From: Streptomyces sp. TLI_105
GTDB lineage: Bacteria > Actinomycetota > Actinomycetes > Streptomycetales > Streptomycetaceae
DNA length: 64,000 nucleotides
Assembly: GCF_900105415.1 (NCBI RefSeq)
Contig: NZ_FNSM01000001.1
Span: 3,076,501 to 3,140,500 of the forward strand
Reading direction: 5' to 3'
Position numbers and translations under genes: made by a program
Notes under the pieces: model-generated
What the model saw: the letters and a program-made list of their open reading frames with translations, nothing else
Databases searched by the model: none
What the model was told of the DNA's origin: nothing
Part shown: positions 1 through 8,331 of the stretch, piece after piece
Numbering within the stretch: position 1 is the stretch's first letter
How the letters are laid out: every line of letters begins with the position of its first letter

Positions 1-1044
1 CTGGTCCGCGCCCAGCGCGCCGCCGGCCTGCGGGTCGCGGTCGCCTGCCCGCCCGGCACCTGGCTCTCCGGCGCCGTCCGCGCCGAGGGCGCCGAGACCC
101 ACGACTGGCGGGCCGGCCGCGACCCCGGGTCCGCCGTCCTGCGCGAGACGCGGGAGCTGGCCCGGCTGGTCCGCGCGGTCCGGCCCGGGCTGGTCCACGC
201 GCACAGCGCCAAGGCCGGTCTGTGCGCCCGACTCGCCGTGCGGGGACGGATCCCGACGGTGTATCAGCCGCACGCCTGGTCCTTCGAGGCGGTCGAGGGG
301 AGGACCGCCGCGGTCGCCCGGCGCTGGGAGCGGTTCGGCGCCCGGTGGACGGACCGCGTCCTCTGCGTGAGCGAGGCCGAGCGGCGTACCGGCGAGGCGG
401 CCGGGGTCGTGGCGGACTGGTCGGTCGTCCACAACGGCGTGGACACGGCCAGGTTCGCCACCGACGGGCCGCCCCGCAACGCGGCGCCCACGGTCGTCTG
501 CGTGGGCCGGCTCTGCCGGCAGAAGGGACAGGACGTGCTGCTCGCCGCCTGGCCCGCCGTCCTCGCGGAGGTGCCCGCGGCCCGGCTCGTCCTGGTCGGC
601 GACGGCCCGGACGCGGAGGCGCTGCGGGCCGCGGCCGGCCCGTCGGTGCGGTTCACGGGGGCCGTCGAGGACCCCGTGCCCTGGTACCGGACCGCCGACG
701 TGGTCGTCCTGCCGTCCCGCTGGGAGGGCATGGCCCTCGCGCCCCTGGAGGCCATGGCCGCGGGCCGGCCGGTCGTCGTCAGCGACGTGGACGGCGCGCG
801 CGAGAGCCTGCCGCCCGCCCACGCACCCCAGTGCCTGGTCCCGCCCGAGGACCCGGCCGCACTCGCCACCGCTCTGGGCCGCCTCCTCGGCAGGCCGGAG
901 CTGCGGCACCGCCTGGGCCGCGAGGCCCACGAGCACGTACTCAGCAGATTCGATGTCCGGCGCACCGGCGCGGCCGTCGCGGGCGTCTACCGCGAGCTGG
1001 CCGGAGTGCGGGGGGCCGAGCACAGAGAGCCGATTGCGCAGTGA
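1..1044 (+). CDS. GT4-family glycosyltransferase, 5'-truncated by window edge
   Basis: The reading frame is open from base 1, so the true start lies upstream; about 347 residues are visible. The sequence has a GT-B fold layout: an N-terminal acceptor half, then the donor half beginning near the LVVCVGRL-like strand. Near residue 241 lies the donor-site segment EGMALAPLEAMAAGRPVV, the E-x7-E type motif of family GT4. It probably adds a sugar to a lipid-linked glycan intermediate on the cytoplasmic face. It ends in a GTGA overlap with the initiating sugar-phosphate transferase, which places it in the same operon. The donor sugar cannot be read from sequence. Confidence 0.88.
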   Translation: MVRAQRAAGLRVAVACPPGTWLSGAVRAEGAETHDWRAGRDPGSAVLRETRELARLVRAVRPGLVHAHSAKAGLCARLAVRGRIPTVYQPHAWSFEAVEGRTAAVARRWERFGARWTDRVLCVSEAERRTGEAAGVVADWSVVHNGVDTARFATDGPPRNAAPTVVCVGRLCRQKGQDVLLAAWPAVLAEVPAARLVLVGDGPDAEALRAAAGPSVRFTGAVEDPVPWYRTADVVVLPSRWEGMALAPLEAMAAGRPVVVSDVDGARESLPPAHAPQCLVPPEDPAALATALGRLLGRPELRHRLGREAHEHVLSRFDVRRTGAAVAGVYRELAGVRGAEHREPIAQ

Positions 1045-2492
1045 CCACGGAAAGCACCAGCGTCCCCTCCTCGCCGGGCCCCTGGCCCACGGCGGGCCAG
1101 GCCTTCGGCCGCGCCTCCCTCACGCCGCGCCGCGGCACGACCGGCCGGCTCGCGCTGCCGCGCCACCGGCGCGAGCGGCGGCGGTCCGGCGTGGCGGCGC
1201 TCGTGGCGGTCGACGCCCTGGCCGTCCTCGCCGCCGCGTCGGTGCTGAGCGCGGCGCACCACGACGTCCGGCTCGTGCTGCCGGTCGTGGCGGTCGTCCT
1301 CGTCCTCGACGGGCACGCCGGGCTCTACCGGCCGGCCGCGCACACCCGGACCCTCGACGAGCTGCCCGCGCTGGGCTCCCGCGCCGGATTCGCCTGGTGC
1401 CTGGCGGCGGCCGCGGTCGCCGCGTACTCCCCCACCCTGGCGATCGGGCCGCTGCGGCTCTGCGCCGCCTACGGCACGCACGTCGCCCTGGTGTGCCTGG
1501 TCCGCGCCGTGCTGCTCGGGCGGCGGCGCCGGATCGCACGGGAGCGTCCGCGGTCGGCGCTGGTCATCGGCGGGACGGGGGCCGCGCGCCGGTTCGCGGC
1601 GGCGGCCGCCCAGCACCCCGAGTACGGGGTGCGGCCGGTCGGGATCGTGGGCGTGCCGGAGCAGGGCGGCGCTTCCCGGGCGACCGGGGAGGCCGGGCTT
1701 CCGGTGCTCACCACGACCGAGGAGATCCACCGGGCGGTCATCCAGAACACCGTGCGCGACGCCGTGTTCCTCGACGACGACCCGGGTCTGGTGACGCTCT
1801 TCCAGCAGTACGGCTGCGCCACCTGGCGGGTCGGCGGCCGACACCAGGACGGGCCGATGGGCGCGCACATGTGGGGGTACGCCTGGCACCGGATCGTCCC
1901 GCTGCGCGAGCGGCGCGGGCGGGCCGCGAAGCGGGCCCTCGACATCGTGCTGGCCGCCCCCGCGCTCGCGGTCGCGCTGCCGGTGCTGCTGCTGTGCGCG
2001 CTGGCGGTGCGGCTCTCGGACGGTCCCGGGGTGCTCTTCCGGCAGGAGCGGGTGGGGCAGCACGGGCGCCACTTCACCCTGCTCAAGTTCCGTACGCTGC
2101 GCCCCTCCGACGACACCGAGTCGGCGACCCGCTGGAACGTGGCGGGCGACCGGCGGATGAGCGCGGCCGGGAGCTTCCTGCGGAAGACCTCCCTGGACGA
2201 GCTGCCGCAGCTGTGGAACGTGCTGCGCGGGGACATGAGCCTGGTCGGCCCGCGGCCCGAACGCCCGTACTTCGTCGCCCAGTTCAGCAAGGTCCACGCG
2301 GGGTACGCGGCCCGCCATCGGATGCCCGTGGGGCTCACGGGGCTGGCGCAGGTGCACGGGCTGCGCGGCGACACCTCGATCGAGGACCGCTGCCGCTTCG
2401 ACAACCACTACATCGACCACTGGTCGCTCTGGCAGGACGTCTGCATCCTGCTGCGCACGGCGGCCGGGCTCGTCCGACCCACGGGGAGCTGA
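1041..2492 (+). CDS. Polyprenyl glycosylphosphotransferase (initiating sugar transferase)
   Basis: The GTG start at 1041 overlaps the previous stop by 4 bp, giving 483 aa. The order is several N-terminal membrane segments (about residues 50-160), a CoA-binding-like Rossmann segment (ALVIGGTGAARRFA, near 174), another membrane helix (near 300) and the C-terminal bacterial sugar transferase domain. The domain shows LLKFRTL (near 348), DELPQLWNVLRGDMSLVGPRPE (near 387-408, split here by the reader as DELPQLWN and SLVGPRPE) and a terminal TGLAQV motif. This is the PglC/WbaP/CpsE type, which transfers a sugar phosphate to undecaprenyl phosphate. It should commit the pathway by making the first lipid-linked sugar. 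Substrate is unknown. Confidence 0.92.
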   Translation: MTTESTSVPSSPGPWPTAGQAFGRASLTPRRGTTGRLALPRHRRERRRSGVAALVAVDALAVLAAASVLSAAHHDVRLVLPVVAVVLVLDGHAGLYRPAAHTRTLDELPALGSRAGFAWCLAAAAVAAYSPTLAIGPLRLCAAYGTHVALVCLVRAVLLGRRRRIARERPRSALVIGGTGAARRFAAAAAQHPEYGVRPVGIVGVPEQGGASRATGEAGLPVLTTTEEIHRAVIQNTVRDAVFLDDDPGLVTLFQQYGCATWRVGGRHQDGPMGAHMWGYAWHRIVPLRERRGRAAKRALDIVLAAPALAVALPVLLLCALAVRLSDGPGVLFRQERVGQHGRHFTLLKFRTLRPSDDTESATRWNVAGDRRMSAAGSFLRKTSLDELPQLWNVLRGDMSLVGPRPERPYFVAQFSKVHAGYAARHRMPVGLTGLAQVHGLRGDTSIEDRCRFDNHYIDHWSLWQDVCILLRTAAGLVRPTGS

Positions 2493-2494
2493 GG

Positions 2495-3823
2495 ATGGCC
2501 ACGGCCGTGACGACGGCGCCGACGCTCCCGGCGGCGCCGGAGACCGCGGACGTACGGGACCTGGTCCGCCGGGTCGGGGCGCTGTCCCCGGTCCTCGCCG
2601 TGATCGCGCTGCTGCTCGTCCCGGGCGGCGGCGGCGCGCAGGGCGGCACCGGAGGCACGGGGACGGTCGCGGACGCGGCGTCCGGGCTCCTCGTCCTGAT
2701 CTGCCTGGTGCGGGTGCTGCGCGGCGGGGCCCGGCCGCTGAGCCGGGCGGCGGCCGTCGTCCTCGGCCTGCCGGTGCTCGGGATCTGTCTGGCCGCGATC
2801 ACCTCGAACGACCCGGCGGCGAGCCTGCCGGGCGTCGCCCGTTACCTGCAGGTCTTCGTCCTCGTCCCGGCGGCCGTGCTCCTGACGGTCCGCGACCGGC
2901 GGGACTTCGCCGTGATCGCCTGGGGCCTGGTCGCGTTCGCACTGCTCCAGGGCGCGGTCGGCGTCGTCCAGTACCTGACGGGCACGGGCGCCTCGTACCA
3001 GGGCGAGGACATCCGGGCCGTCGGCACCTTCGGGGCGACCGACGTGATGGGCATGGCGACGGTCGTGGCGTACGGGCTCGTCGTCGTCACCGGGGTCGCG
3101 CTCGGCAGCGGCCCCGGCCGCGTCCGCACGGTCGCGACGGTCTGCGCGGCTCTCCTCTTCGTCCCGCTGGTGCTGTCCTTCAGCCGGGGCGCGTGGATCG
3201 CGACCGTGCTCACCTGCGCGATCCAGCTGCTGCTGGCGGGGGTCCGGCGGGCGGTGCGGGTGGCGCTCGCGGCGGCCGCGCTCGGGGTGGTCCTGGTCGG
3301 CGGCCTCGGGATCGGTTCGGAGATGGTGGAGGAGCGGGTCGCCAGCATCACGCAGGTGACGGCTGCGCCGGACCAGTCGGTGACGGACCGGTACACGATG
3401 TGGGCGGCGGCCGGGCGGATGTGGCGCGCGGAGCCGGTCACGGGCGTCGGCCTCAAGGGCTTCCCCCGGTACCGCGACTCGAACGCCTCCCTCGCGCTCT
3501 CCTCCGGCAGCGACACGGCCGGCGCGGGCGCCGCCTTCGCGCGCCAGCCGCTGCTCTCCCCGCACAACATGTACCTCCTGGTGCTGAGCGAGCAGGGCCT
3601 GGTGGGTCTCCTCGCCCTGGCCGGGAGCTGGGTGGCGCTGCTCGTCGGCGCGCTGCGGCGACAGCGGCTCGGCGCGGACGGCGCGCTCGTCGCGACGGGC
3701 CTGCTCGTCTGGCAGCTCGTCGACTTCTTCTACGCGGACATCGGCGGCCCCTCGACGGTCCTGATGTCGGTCGTGTTCGGCCTGGCGGCCTGGTGGTCGC
3801 TGGCGGAGGTGAGGCGTGCGTGA
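2495..3823 (+). CDS. O-antigen ligase / Wzy-like polymerase, membrane protein
   Basis: This 442-aa polytopic protein starts at ATG 2495, 2 bp after the previous stop, with a GGGGAGCTGAGG ribosome-binding region. About ten hydrophobic segments surround a large periplasm-side loop. Two landmarks fit the Wzy/WaaL (Wzy_C) family: LSFSRGAWIA near residue 230 and PHNMYLLVLSEQGLVG near residue 354. In a Wzx/Wzy pathway it would polymerise or ligate the exported lipid-linked repeat unit outside the membrane. Sequence alone does not separate polymerase from ligase. The next gene overlaps it by 8 bp. Confidence 0.85.
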   Translation: MATAVTTAPTLPAAPETADVRDLVRRVGALSPVLAVIALLLVPGGGGAQGGTGGTGTVADAASGLLVLICLVRVLRGGARPLSRAAAVVLGLPVLGICLAAITSNDPAASLPGVARYLQVFVLVPAAVLLTVRDRRDFAVIAWGLVAFALLQGAVGVVQYLTGTGASYQGEDIRAVGTFGATDVMGMATVVAYGLVVVTGVALGSGPGRVRTVATVCAALLFVPLVLSFSRGAWIATVLTCAIQLLLAGVRRAVRVALAAAALGVVLVGGLGIGSEMVEERVASITQVTAAPDQSVTDRYTMWAAAGRMWRAEPVTGVGLKGFPRYRDSNASLALSSGSDTAGAGAAFARQPLLSPHNMYLLVLSEQGLVGLLALAGSWVALLVGALRRQRLGADGALVATGLLVWQLVDFFYADIGGPSTVLMSVVFGLAAWWSLAEVRRA

Positions 3824-5810
3824 CCCGTGGGCCGGGGGGCCGGAGCCCACGGACGCGCCGTGGGCCGACGGGCCGCGCCCCGCGCCCCGGCCGCCCTGCG
3901 GCACCCCGCTGACCGACCCCTGGCAGGCCTCGCCTCCGGGCCCCACGGACTCCCCGTGGGCCCCGGAGGCCGTCGTGCTGCCGGGGGCGGGCACCGCGGG
4001 CGCGGCCGTCTCCGCCGGGCTGCTCGCCGGGGCCCGGCGCGTGGCGCGCCATCCCGCCGGGCCCCGGGCCGCCACACCCGCGGCGCCCCCGCGGACCGCC
4101 GCCGCGCCCACCGGACGCCGGGCGCACGCCCGCGCGCGGGGGCCTCGCGCCGGCGCGCCCGGGGGCGGCGGGTTCCTGGCGAAGGCGGCGGCCGTGACGG
4201 CGGGGCTCACCGCGGCCGGGGCGGTCCTCGGGCTCGTGCGGGACCAGATCCTGGCCGGGTACTTCGGGGCCGGGGCCGGGACCGACGCGTTCCTGGTGGC
4301 GTGGACGGTGCCCGAGTTCGCCTCGACGCTGCTCATCGAGGACGCGATGGCGCTGATCCTGGTGCCCGCCTTCTCCCGCGCCCTGGCCCGCCGTTCGGCC
4401 GGCCTGCCCGGTGACCCGGTGCGCGAGCTGGTGCGCGGGACGCTCCCCCGGATCGTCCTCGCCCTCGGTCTCGTCGCCGTCGTCCTGATCGTCGCGGCCC
4501 CGCTGCTCGTGGCCGTGCTCGCCCCGGGGCTGCCCGACCCGGGGCTCGCCGTCGACTGCACGCGGCTCACCGGGACCTGCGTGCTGTCCTTCGCCCTGGT
4601 GGGGTACTGCTCGGCGGCGCTGCGGGCGCACGGCCGGTTCCTGCCGCCGGCCGCGATCTACGTGGCGTACAACACGGGGATCATCGGCACGATCCTGGTG
4701 CTGCGCGAGCCGTGGGGGGTGCGGTCCGCCGCCGCGGGGGTCGCCGTCGGCGGGGTCCTGATGGTCCTCGTACAGGCCCCCTCGCTCCTGCGCGCGCTGC
4801 GGGCACCAGGGCGGGCTCCTCGGCCGAAGGGGCCGCCCGCCCCCACCGGCGAGGGACGCGTCCTGGTGCTCGGTCTGATCGCGCCCGTCGTCGCGTTCTC
4901 GCTGTGCCGCCAGTCCCAGACCCTGATCGAGCGGTTCCTCGCCTCGCCGCTGCCCGCCGGCGCCATCTCGCATCTGAACTACGCGCAGAAGGTCGCGCAG
5001 ATGCCGATGATCCTCTCCCTGATGCTGTGCACGGTCAGCTTCCCGGTGGTCGCCCGCGCGCTCGCCGCCGGCGACCCGGAGGCGGCCCGCCGCCGGGTCG
5101 AGCGGGATCTGCTGCTCGCCGCGGTCGTCGTGCTCGTCGGCTCCTCGACGGTCATCGCCGCCGCCCCCCGGATCGTGGAACTGCTCTTCGAGCGGGGCGA
5201 GTTCACCGCCTCCGACACCACCGCCACCGCCGCCGTCATGCGGGTGTACGCGCTCGGCCTGCTGGGCCAGACCATGGTCGGCGCCCTCGTCCGCTGCTAC
5301 TTCTCCGCCGCCCGCCCGCTCTGGTACCCGGCCGCCGCCATGGCCGCCGGGCTCGCCACGACCGCCGCCGCCGGCGTCCCCGGCGCCCACCACTGGGGCG
5401 CGGTCGGCATCGCCGCCGCCAACGCCCTCGGCATCACCCTCAGCGCCGTCCTGCTGCTGCGGGGCGCCCACCGCCAGGCCGTCCCGGTCCGCGTCGACCG
5501 GCTCGGCGAGGGACTGCTCCGGCTCGCCACCGCGAGCGCGTGGGCCACCGGCGCCGGCTGGCTCTGCCAGCTGGCGATCGGCTCCGCCGTCCTCGCCGTC
5601 GCCGTCGCCGGCCTGGTCGTCGCCGGCGTGTTCCTCCTCTTCGTCGCCTGCGCCGCCAAGGCGCCCGAGATCCCGCCCCTGCCCCGCTCCGCCTTCCGGA
5701 GGACCCCCCATGCCCGTCGCCGCCGCGCTGCGCCGTCCGCTGCCGAAGCCGCCCCTGTGGAAGCCGCCCCCGTGGGTGGCGATGTACCACTCGATCGCGG
5801 ACACCGCTGA
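3816..5810 (+). CDS. MurJ/Wzx-type lipid-linked oligosaccharide flippase
   Basis: Encodes 664 aa from GTG 3816, overlapping the upstream gene by 8 bp. Residues 1 to about 115 are a proline/alanine-rich soluble extension. The MurJ-like membrane core then begins with the family signature around LVRDQILAGYFGAGAGTD (near residue 140) and carries about 14 hydrophobic segments to the C terminus. MOP-superfamily flippases move undecaprenyl-linked glycans across the membrane. The position between polymerase and deacetylase argues for a glycan-cluster flippase rather than the housekeeping MurJ, which in Streptomyces normally sits near oriC. The 3' end overlaps the deacetylase frame by about 100 bp, which is unusually long. 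Confidence 0.88.
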   Translation: MRDPWAGGPEPTDAPWADGPRPAPRPPCGTPLTDPWQASPPGPTDSPWAPEAVVLPGAGTAGAAVSAGLLAGARRVARHPAGPRAATPAAPPRTAAAPTGRRAHARARGPRAGAPGGGGFLAKAAAVTAGLTAAGAVLGLVRDQILAGYFGAGAGTDAFLVAWTVPEFASTLLIEDAMALILVPAFSRALARRSAGLPGDPVRELVRGTLPRIVLALGLVAVVLIVAAPLLVAVLAPGLPDPGLAVDCTRLTGTCVLSFALVGYCSAALRAHGRFLPPAAIYVAYNTGIIGTILVLREPWGVRSAAAGVAVGGVLMVLVQAPSLLRALRAPGRAPRPKGPPAPTGEGRVLVLGLIAPVVAFSLCRQSQTLIERFLASPLPAGAISHLNYAQKVAQMPMILSLMLCTVSFPVVARALAAGDPEAARRRVERDLLLAAVVVLVGSSTVIAAAPRIVELLFERGEFTASDTTATAAVMRVYALGLLGQTMVGALVRCYFSAARPLWYPAAAMAAGLATTAAAGVPGAHHWGAVGIAAANALGITLSAVLLLRGAHRQAVPVRVDRLGEGLLRLATASAWATGAGWLCQLAIGSAVLAVAVAGLVVAGVFLLFVACAAKAPEIPPLPRSAFRRTPHARRRRAAPSAAEAAPVEAAPVGGDVPLDRGHR

Positions 5811-6510
5811 CGATCCGTACCGGGTGACCGTCTCCCCCGTGCGCTTCGCCCGGCAGCTGCACTGGCTCGGCGACCGGGGGCTGCGCGGGGTCTCGGTGCG
5901 GGAGCTGCTCGCCGCCACCGCCGAGGGGCGCGCCAAGGGGCTGGTGGGCCTGACCTTCGACGACGGGTACGCGGACTTCCTCGACTCGGCGCTGCCGCTG
6001 CTGCGCCGGCACGGGTTCACGGCGACGGTCTACGTCCTGCCGGGGCGCCTCGGCGGCGAGAACGGCTGGGACGCGGACGGGCCGCGCAAACCGCTGCTCG
6101 ACGAGGACGGGATCCGGCGGATCGCCGACGCCGGCATGGAGATCGGCTCGCACGGCCTGAGGCACGTCCCGCTGACCGAGGCCGACGACACGACGCTCGC
6201 CGCCGAGACCCGGCACAGCCGTGAGCTCCTGGAGGAGATGACCGGCCGGCCGGTGGACGGCTTCTGCTATCCGTACGGGCAGGTCGACCCGCGCGCGATC
6301 CACGCCGTGCGCAAGGCCGGCTACCGCTACGGCTGCGCGATCGACCCGGGCCCGCACACCGGCGCGTACGCCCTGCCCCGCGTCCACATCGGCGAGAACG
6401 ACACCCCCTGGCGGCTCACCGCCAAGCGCGTCCTGCACCCGCTGCGCCGCCGCCGCCCCGCCGACCTGCTCCACGCCCCGTGCGGCCCGGCCCCGGTCGG
6501 TGCGCCGTGA
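5710..6510 (+). CDS. Polysaccharide deacetylase (NodB homology domain)
   Basis: Encodes 266 aa from ATG 5710, preceded by GGAGGA. The NodB motifs are clear: TFDDGYADF near residue 82 (catalytic base and metal-binding Asp), SHGLRH near residue 149 (metal-binding His pair) and CYPYGQ near residue 183. A family-4 carbohydrate esterase of this kind removes N-acetyl groups from hexosamines. No signal peptide is evident, so it may act on a cytoplasmic intermediate or be anchored some other way. It starts inside the flippase 3' end and joins the next glycosyltransferase through a GTGA overlap. A downstream start would remove most of the overlap but would cost N-terminal residues. Confidence 0.88.
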   Translation: MPVAAALRRPLPKPPLWKPPPWVAMYHSIADTADDPYRVTVSPVRFARQLHWLGDRGLRGVSVRELLAATAEGRAKGLVGLTFDDGYADFLDSALPLLRRHGFTATVYVLPGRLGGENGWDADGPRKPLLDEDGIRRIADAGMEIGSHGLRHVPLTEADDTTLAAETRHSRELLEEMTGRPVDGFCYPYGQVDPRAIHAVRKAGYRYGCAIDPGPHTGAYALPRVHIGENDTPWRLTAKRVLHPLRRRRPADLLHAPCGPAPVGAP

Positions 6511-7640
6511 AGGTCCTGCACGTCATCACCGGGCTCGGCATCGGCGGCGCCGAGCAGCAGCTCCGGCTGCTGCTCCGGCACCTCCCGGTGGACGGCGGGG
6601 TGGTCACGCTCACCAACCCGGGCGCGGTCGCCGCGGGCATCGAGGCCGACGGCACGCCCGTCACCCACCTCGGCATGGCCGGGAACCGCGACCTCGGGGC
6701 GCTGCCCCGGCTCGCCCGGATCGTCCGGCAGGGCCGCTACGACCTCGTCCACACGCACCTCTACCGGGCGTGCGTGTACGGCAGGGCGGCGGCCCGGCTC
6801 GCCGGGGTGCGCCGGGTCATCGCCACCGAGCACTCGCTCGGCGAGACCCAGATCGAGGGCCGGCCGCTCTCCGCGGGCACCCGCGCGCTCTATCTGGCGT
6901 CGGAGCGGCTCGGCACCTCCACGGTCGCCGTCTCGCCCAGCGTCGCCCGCCGGCTCGCGGACTGGGGCGTGCCGCCGGACCGCGTCCGGGTGGTGCCGAA
7001 CGGCATCGAGACCGACCGGTTCGCCTTCGACGCGCGTGCCCGGCGCCTCGCCCGGGGCGTGCTCGGCATCCCCCGGGACGCGTACGTCGTCGGCGGCGTC
7101 GGGCGGCTCACGCCCGGGAAGCGGTTCGACCGGCTGGTCCGGGCGGTGGCCTCGGTGCCGGAGGCCCGGCTGCTCCTCGTCGGCGAGGGCGAGCGCCGCG
7201 AGGAGCTGCTGCGGATCGCCCGGGAGTGCGGGGCCGCGGACCGGATCCTCCTCGCCGGGGCCTGCGAGGACCCGCCGGGCGCCGGTGCGCTCGGGCCCTC
7301 GCTGCCCGAACTCCTCTCCGCCATGGACGTGTTCGTGTCCACCTCCCCCGACGAGGCCTTCGGGCTTGCGATCGTCGAGGCGCTCGCCGCGGGCCTTCCC
7401 GTGCTGTACGTGGCCTGCCCGGCGATCGACGACCTGCCCCCGGACGCGGCACCGGGCGCGCGCCGGATCGGCGAGTCCGTCCCCGAGCTGGTCTCCGCGC
7501 TGCGCGGCATCCAAGGCGCCCGGCTCGCCCGGCTCCCGCTGCCGGCGGCCGCCCGCCGCTACGACATCGCGCACAGCGCACGGCAGTTGATGTCCCTCTA
7601 CGACCAGGCCGTCCACGGCATCCCCTCCCCCGCGAAGTGA
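6507..7640 (+). CDS. GT4-family glycosyltransferase
   Basis: The GTG at 6507 (GTGA overlap with the deacetylase stop) is preferred because it begins directly with the conserved first strand MKVLHVITGLGIGGAEQQL; a start at 6480 would only add non-conserved residues. The product is 377 aa with a GT-B layout: glycine-rich acceptor loop near residue 9, VVPNGIETDRF near 164, VVGGVGRLTPGKRFD near 194, and the E-x7-E donor motif in EAFGLAIVEALAAGLPV near 284. It should extend the lipid-linked glycan started by the upstream initiating transferase. Substrate is not predictable. Confidence 0.9.
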   Translation: MKVLHVITGLGIGGAEQQLRLLLRHLPVDGGVVTLTNPGAVAAGIEADGTPVTHLGMAGNRDLGALPRLARIVRQGRYDLVHTHLYRACVYGRAAARLAGVRRVIATEHSLGETQIEGRPLSAGTRALYLASERLGTSTVAVSPSVARRLADWGVPPDRVRVVPNGIETDRFAFDARARRLARGVLGIPRDAYVVGGVGRLTPGKRFDRLVRAVASVPEARLLLVGEGERREELLRIARECGAADRILLAGACEDPPGAGALGPSLPELLSAMDVFVSTSPDEAFGLAIVEALAAGLPVLYVACPAIDDLPPDAAPGARRIGESVPELVSALRGIQGARLARLPLPAAARRYDIAHSARQLMSLYDQAVHGIPSPAK

Positions 7641-7653
7641 GAGAACCCGCCCG

Positions 7654-8331
7654 ATGAACACCACCCCACCCCGTGCCCTCCTCCCCGCCGGCCTGCGGTC
7701 CCCCGGCCGCTGGGCGGTGCTGCCCGCCGCCGTCCTCGCCGGGGCGGTCCTCGGCGGCGGCTACGGAGCCGTGAAGGCGCCGGAGTACGCGGCGACCAGC
7801 TACGTCATCGTCGTACCGGCCGAGAAGGCCGACCCGGGGGCGGCGGTCGGCTTCGCCCAGGCGTACGGGCGGGTCGCCACCGACATCGCGGTGACCGGCG
7901 ACGCCCAGGTGTGGGCGGGGGTCACCGCCGACACCCTGCGGAAGAACGTGCAGGCCGAGACCTCCCCGGACGCGCCGATGATCTCGATCACCGCACGGTC
8001 GTCGAAGCCCGCCCAGGCGGTCTCGATGGCCGACGGGGTGGCCCGCGCGCTCGTCCTCGACAGCTCGCACGTGGCGGGCAGCACGGGCGTGAAGGTCGTC
8101 CAGTTCTCCCGAGCGACCAAACCCGTCTCGCCCGTCTCGCCCTCCGCGTCGCTCTCCGCGCTCGTCGGCGGCTGCGCGGGCGGCCTCCTCGGCGGCCTGG
8201 TCCTGCTGGTCCGCCCGAAGCGTCCCGCCGCGCGCGGCGAGGCCCGGCACTCCCGGCAGGCGACCGCCCCGGCCGCGTCCGCCGCCGTGCCCGCCCCGGC
8301 GGTCGCCGCGCACCAGGCGGAGGCGGTGTGA
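7654..8331 (+). CDS. Wzz-like chain-length / polysaccharide co-polymerase protein
   Basis: Encodes 225 aa with one hydrophobic segment near the N terminus (about residues 22-42) and a second near residues 164-184, separated by about 120 extracytoplasmic residues. This two-helix arrangement is typical of Wzz/YveK-type polysaccharide co-polymerases. The C-terminal 40 residues are a basic, Ala/Pro-rich cytoplasmic tail without Walker motifs, so no fused tyrosine kinase is present. It probably sets polymer chain length together with the Wzy-like protein. The stop codon overlaps the GTG start of the acetyltransferase gene. Family assignment rests on topology and context more than on a strong motif. 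Confidence 0.68.
   Translation: MNTTPPRALLPAGLRSPGRWAVLPAAVLAGAVLGGGYGAVKAPEYAATSYVIVVPAEKADPGAAVGFAQAYGRVATDIAVTGDAQVWAGVTADTLRKNVQAETSPDAPMISITARSSKPAQAVSMADGVARALVLDSSHVAGSTGVKVVQFSRATKPVSPVSPSASLSALVGGCAGGLLGGLVLLVRPKRPAARGEARHSRQATAPAASAAVPAPAVAAHQAEAV

Noticed and set aside
222..1040. Upstream part of the long frame leading into the sugar transferase
   Set aside because: It is Arg/Gly-rich shadow of the first glycosyltransferase; the homology begins at GTG 1041.
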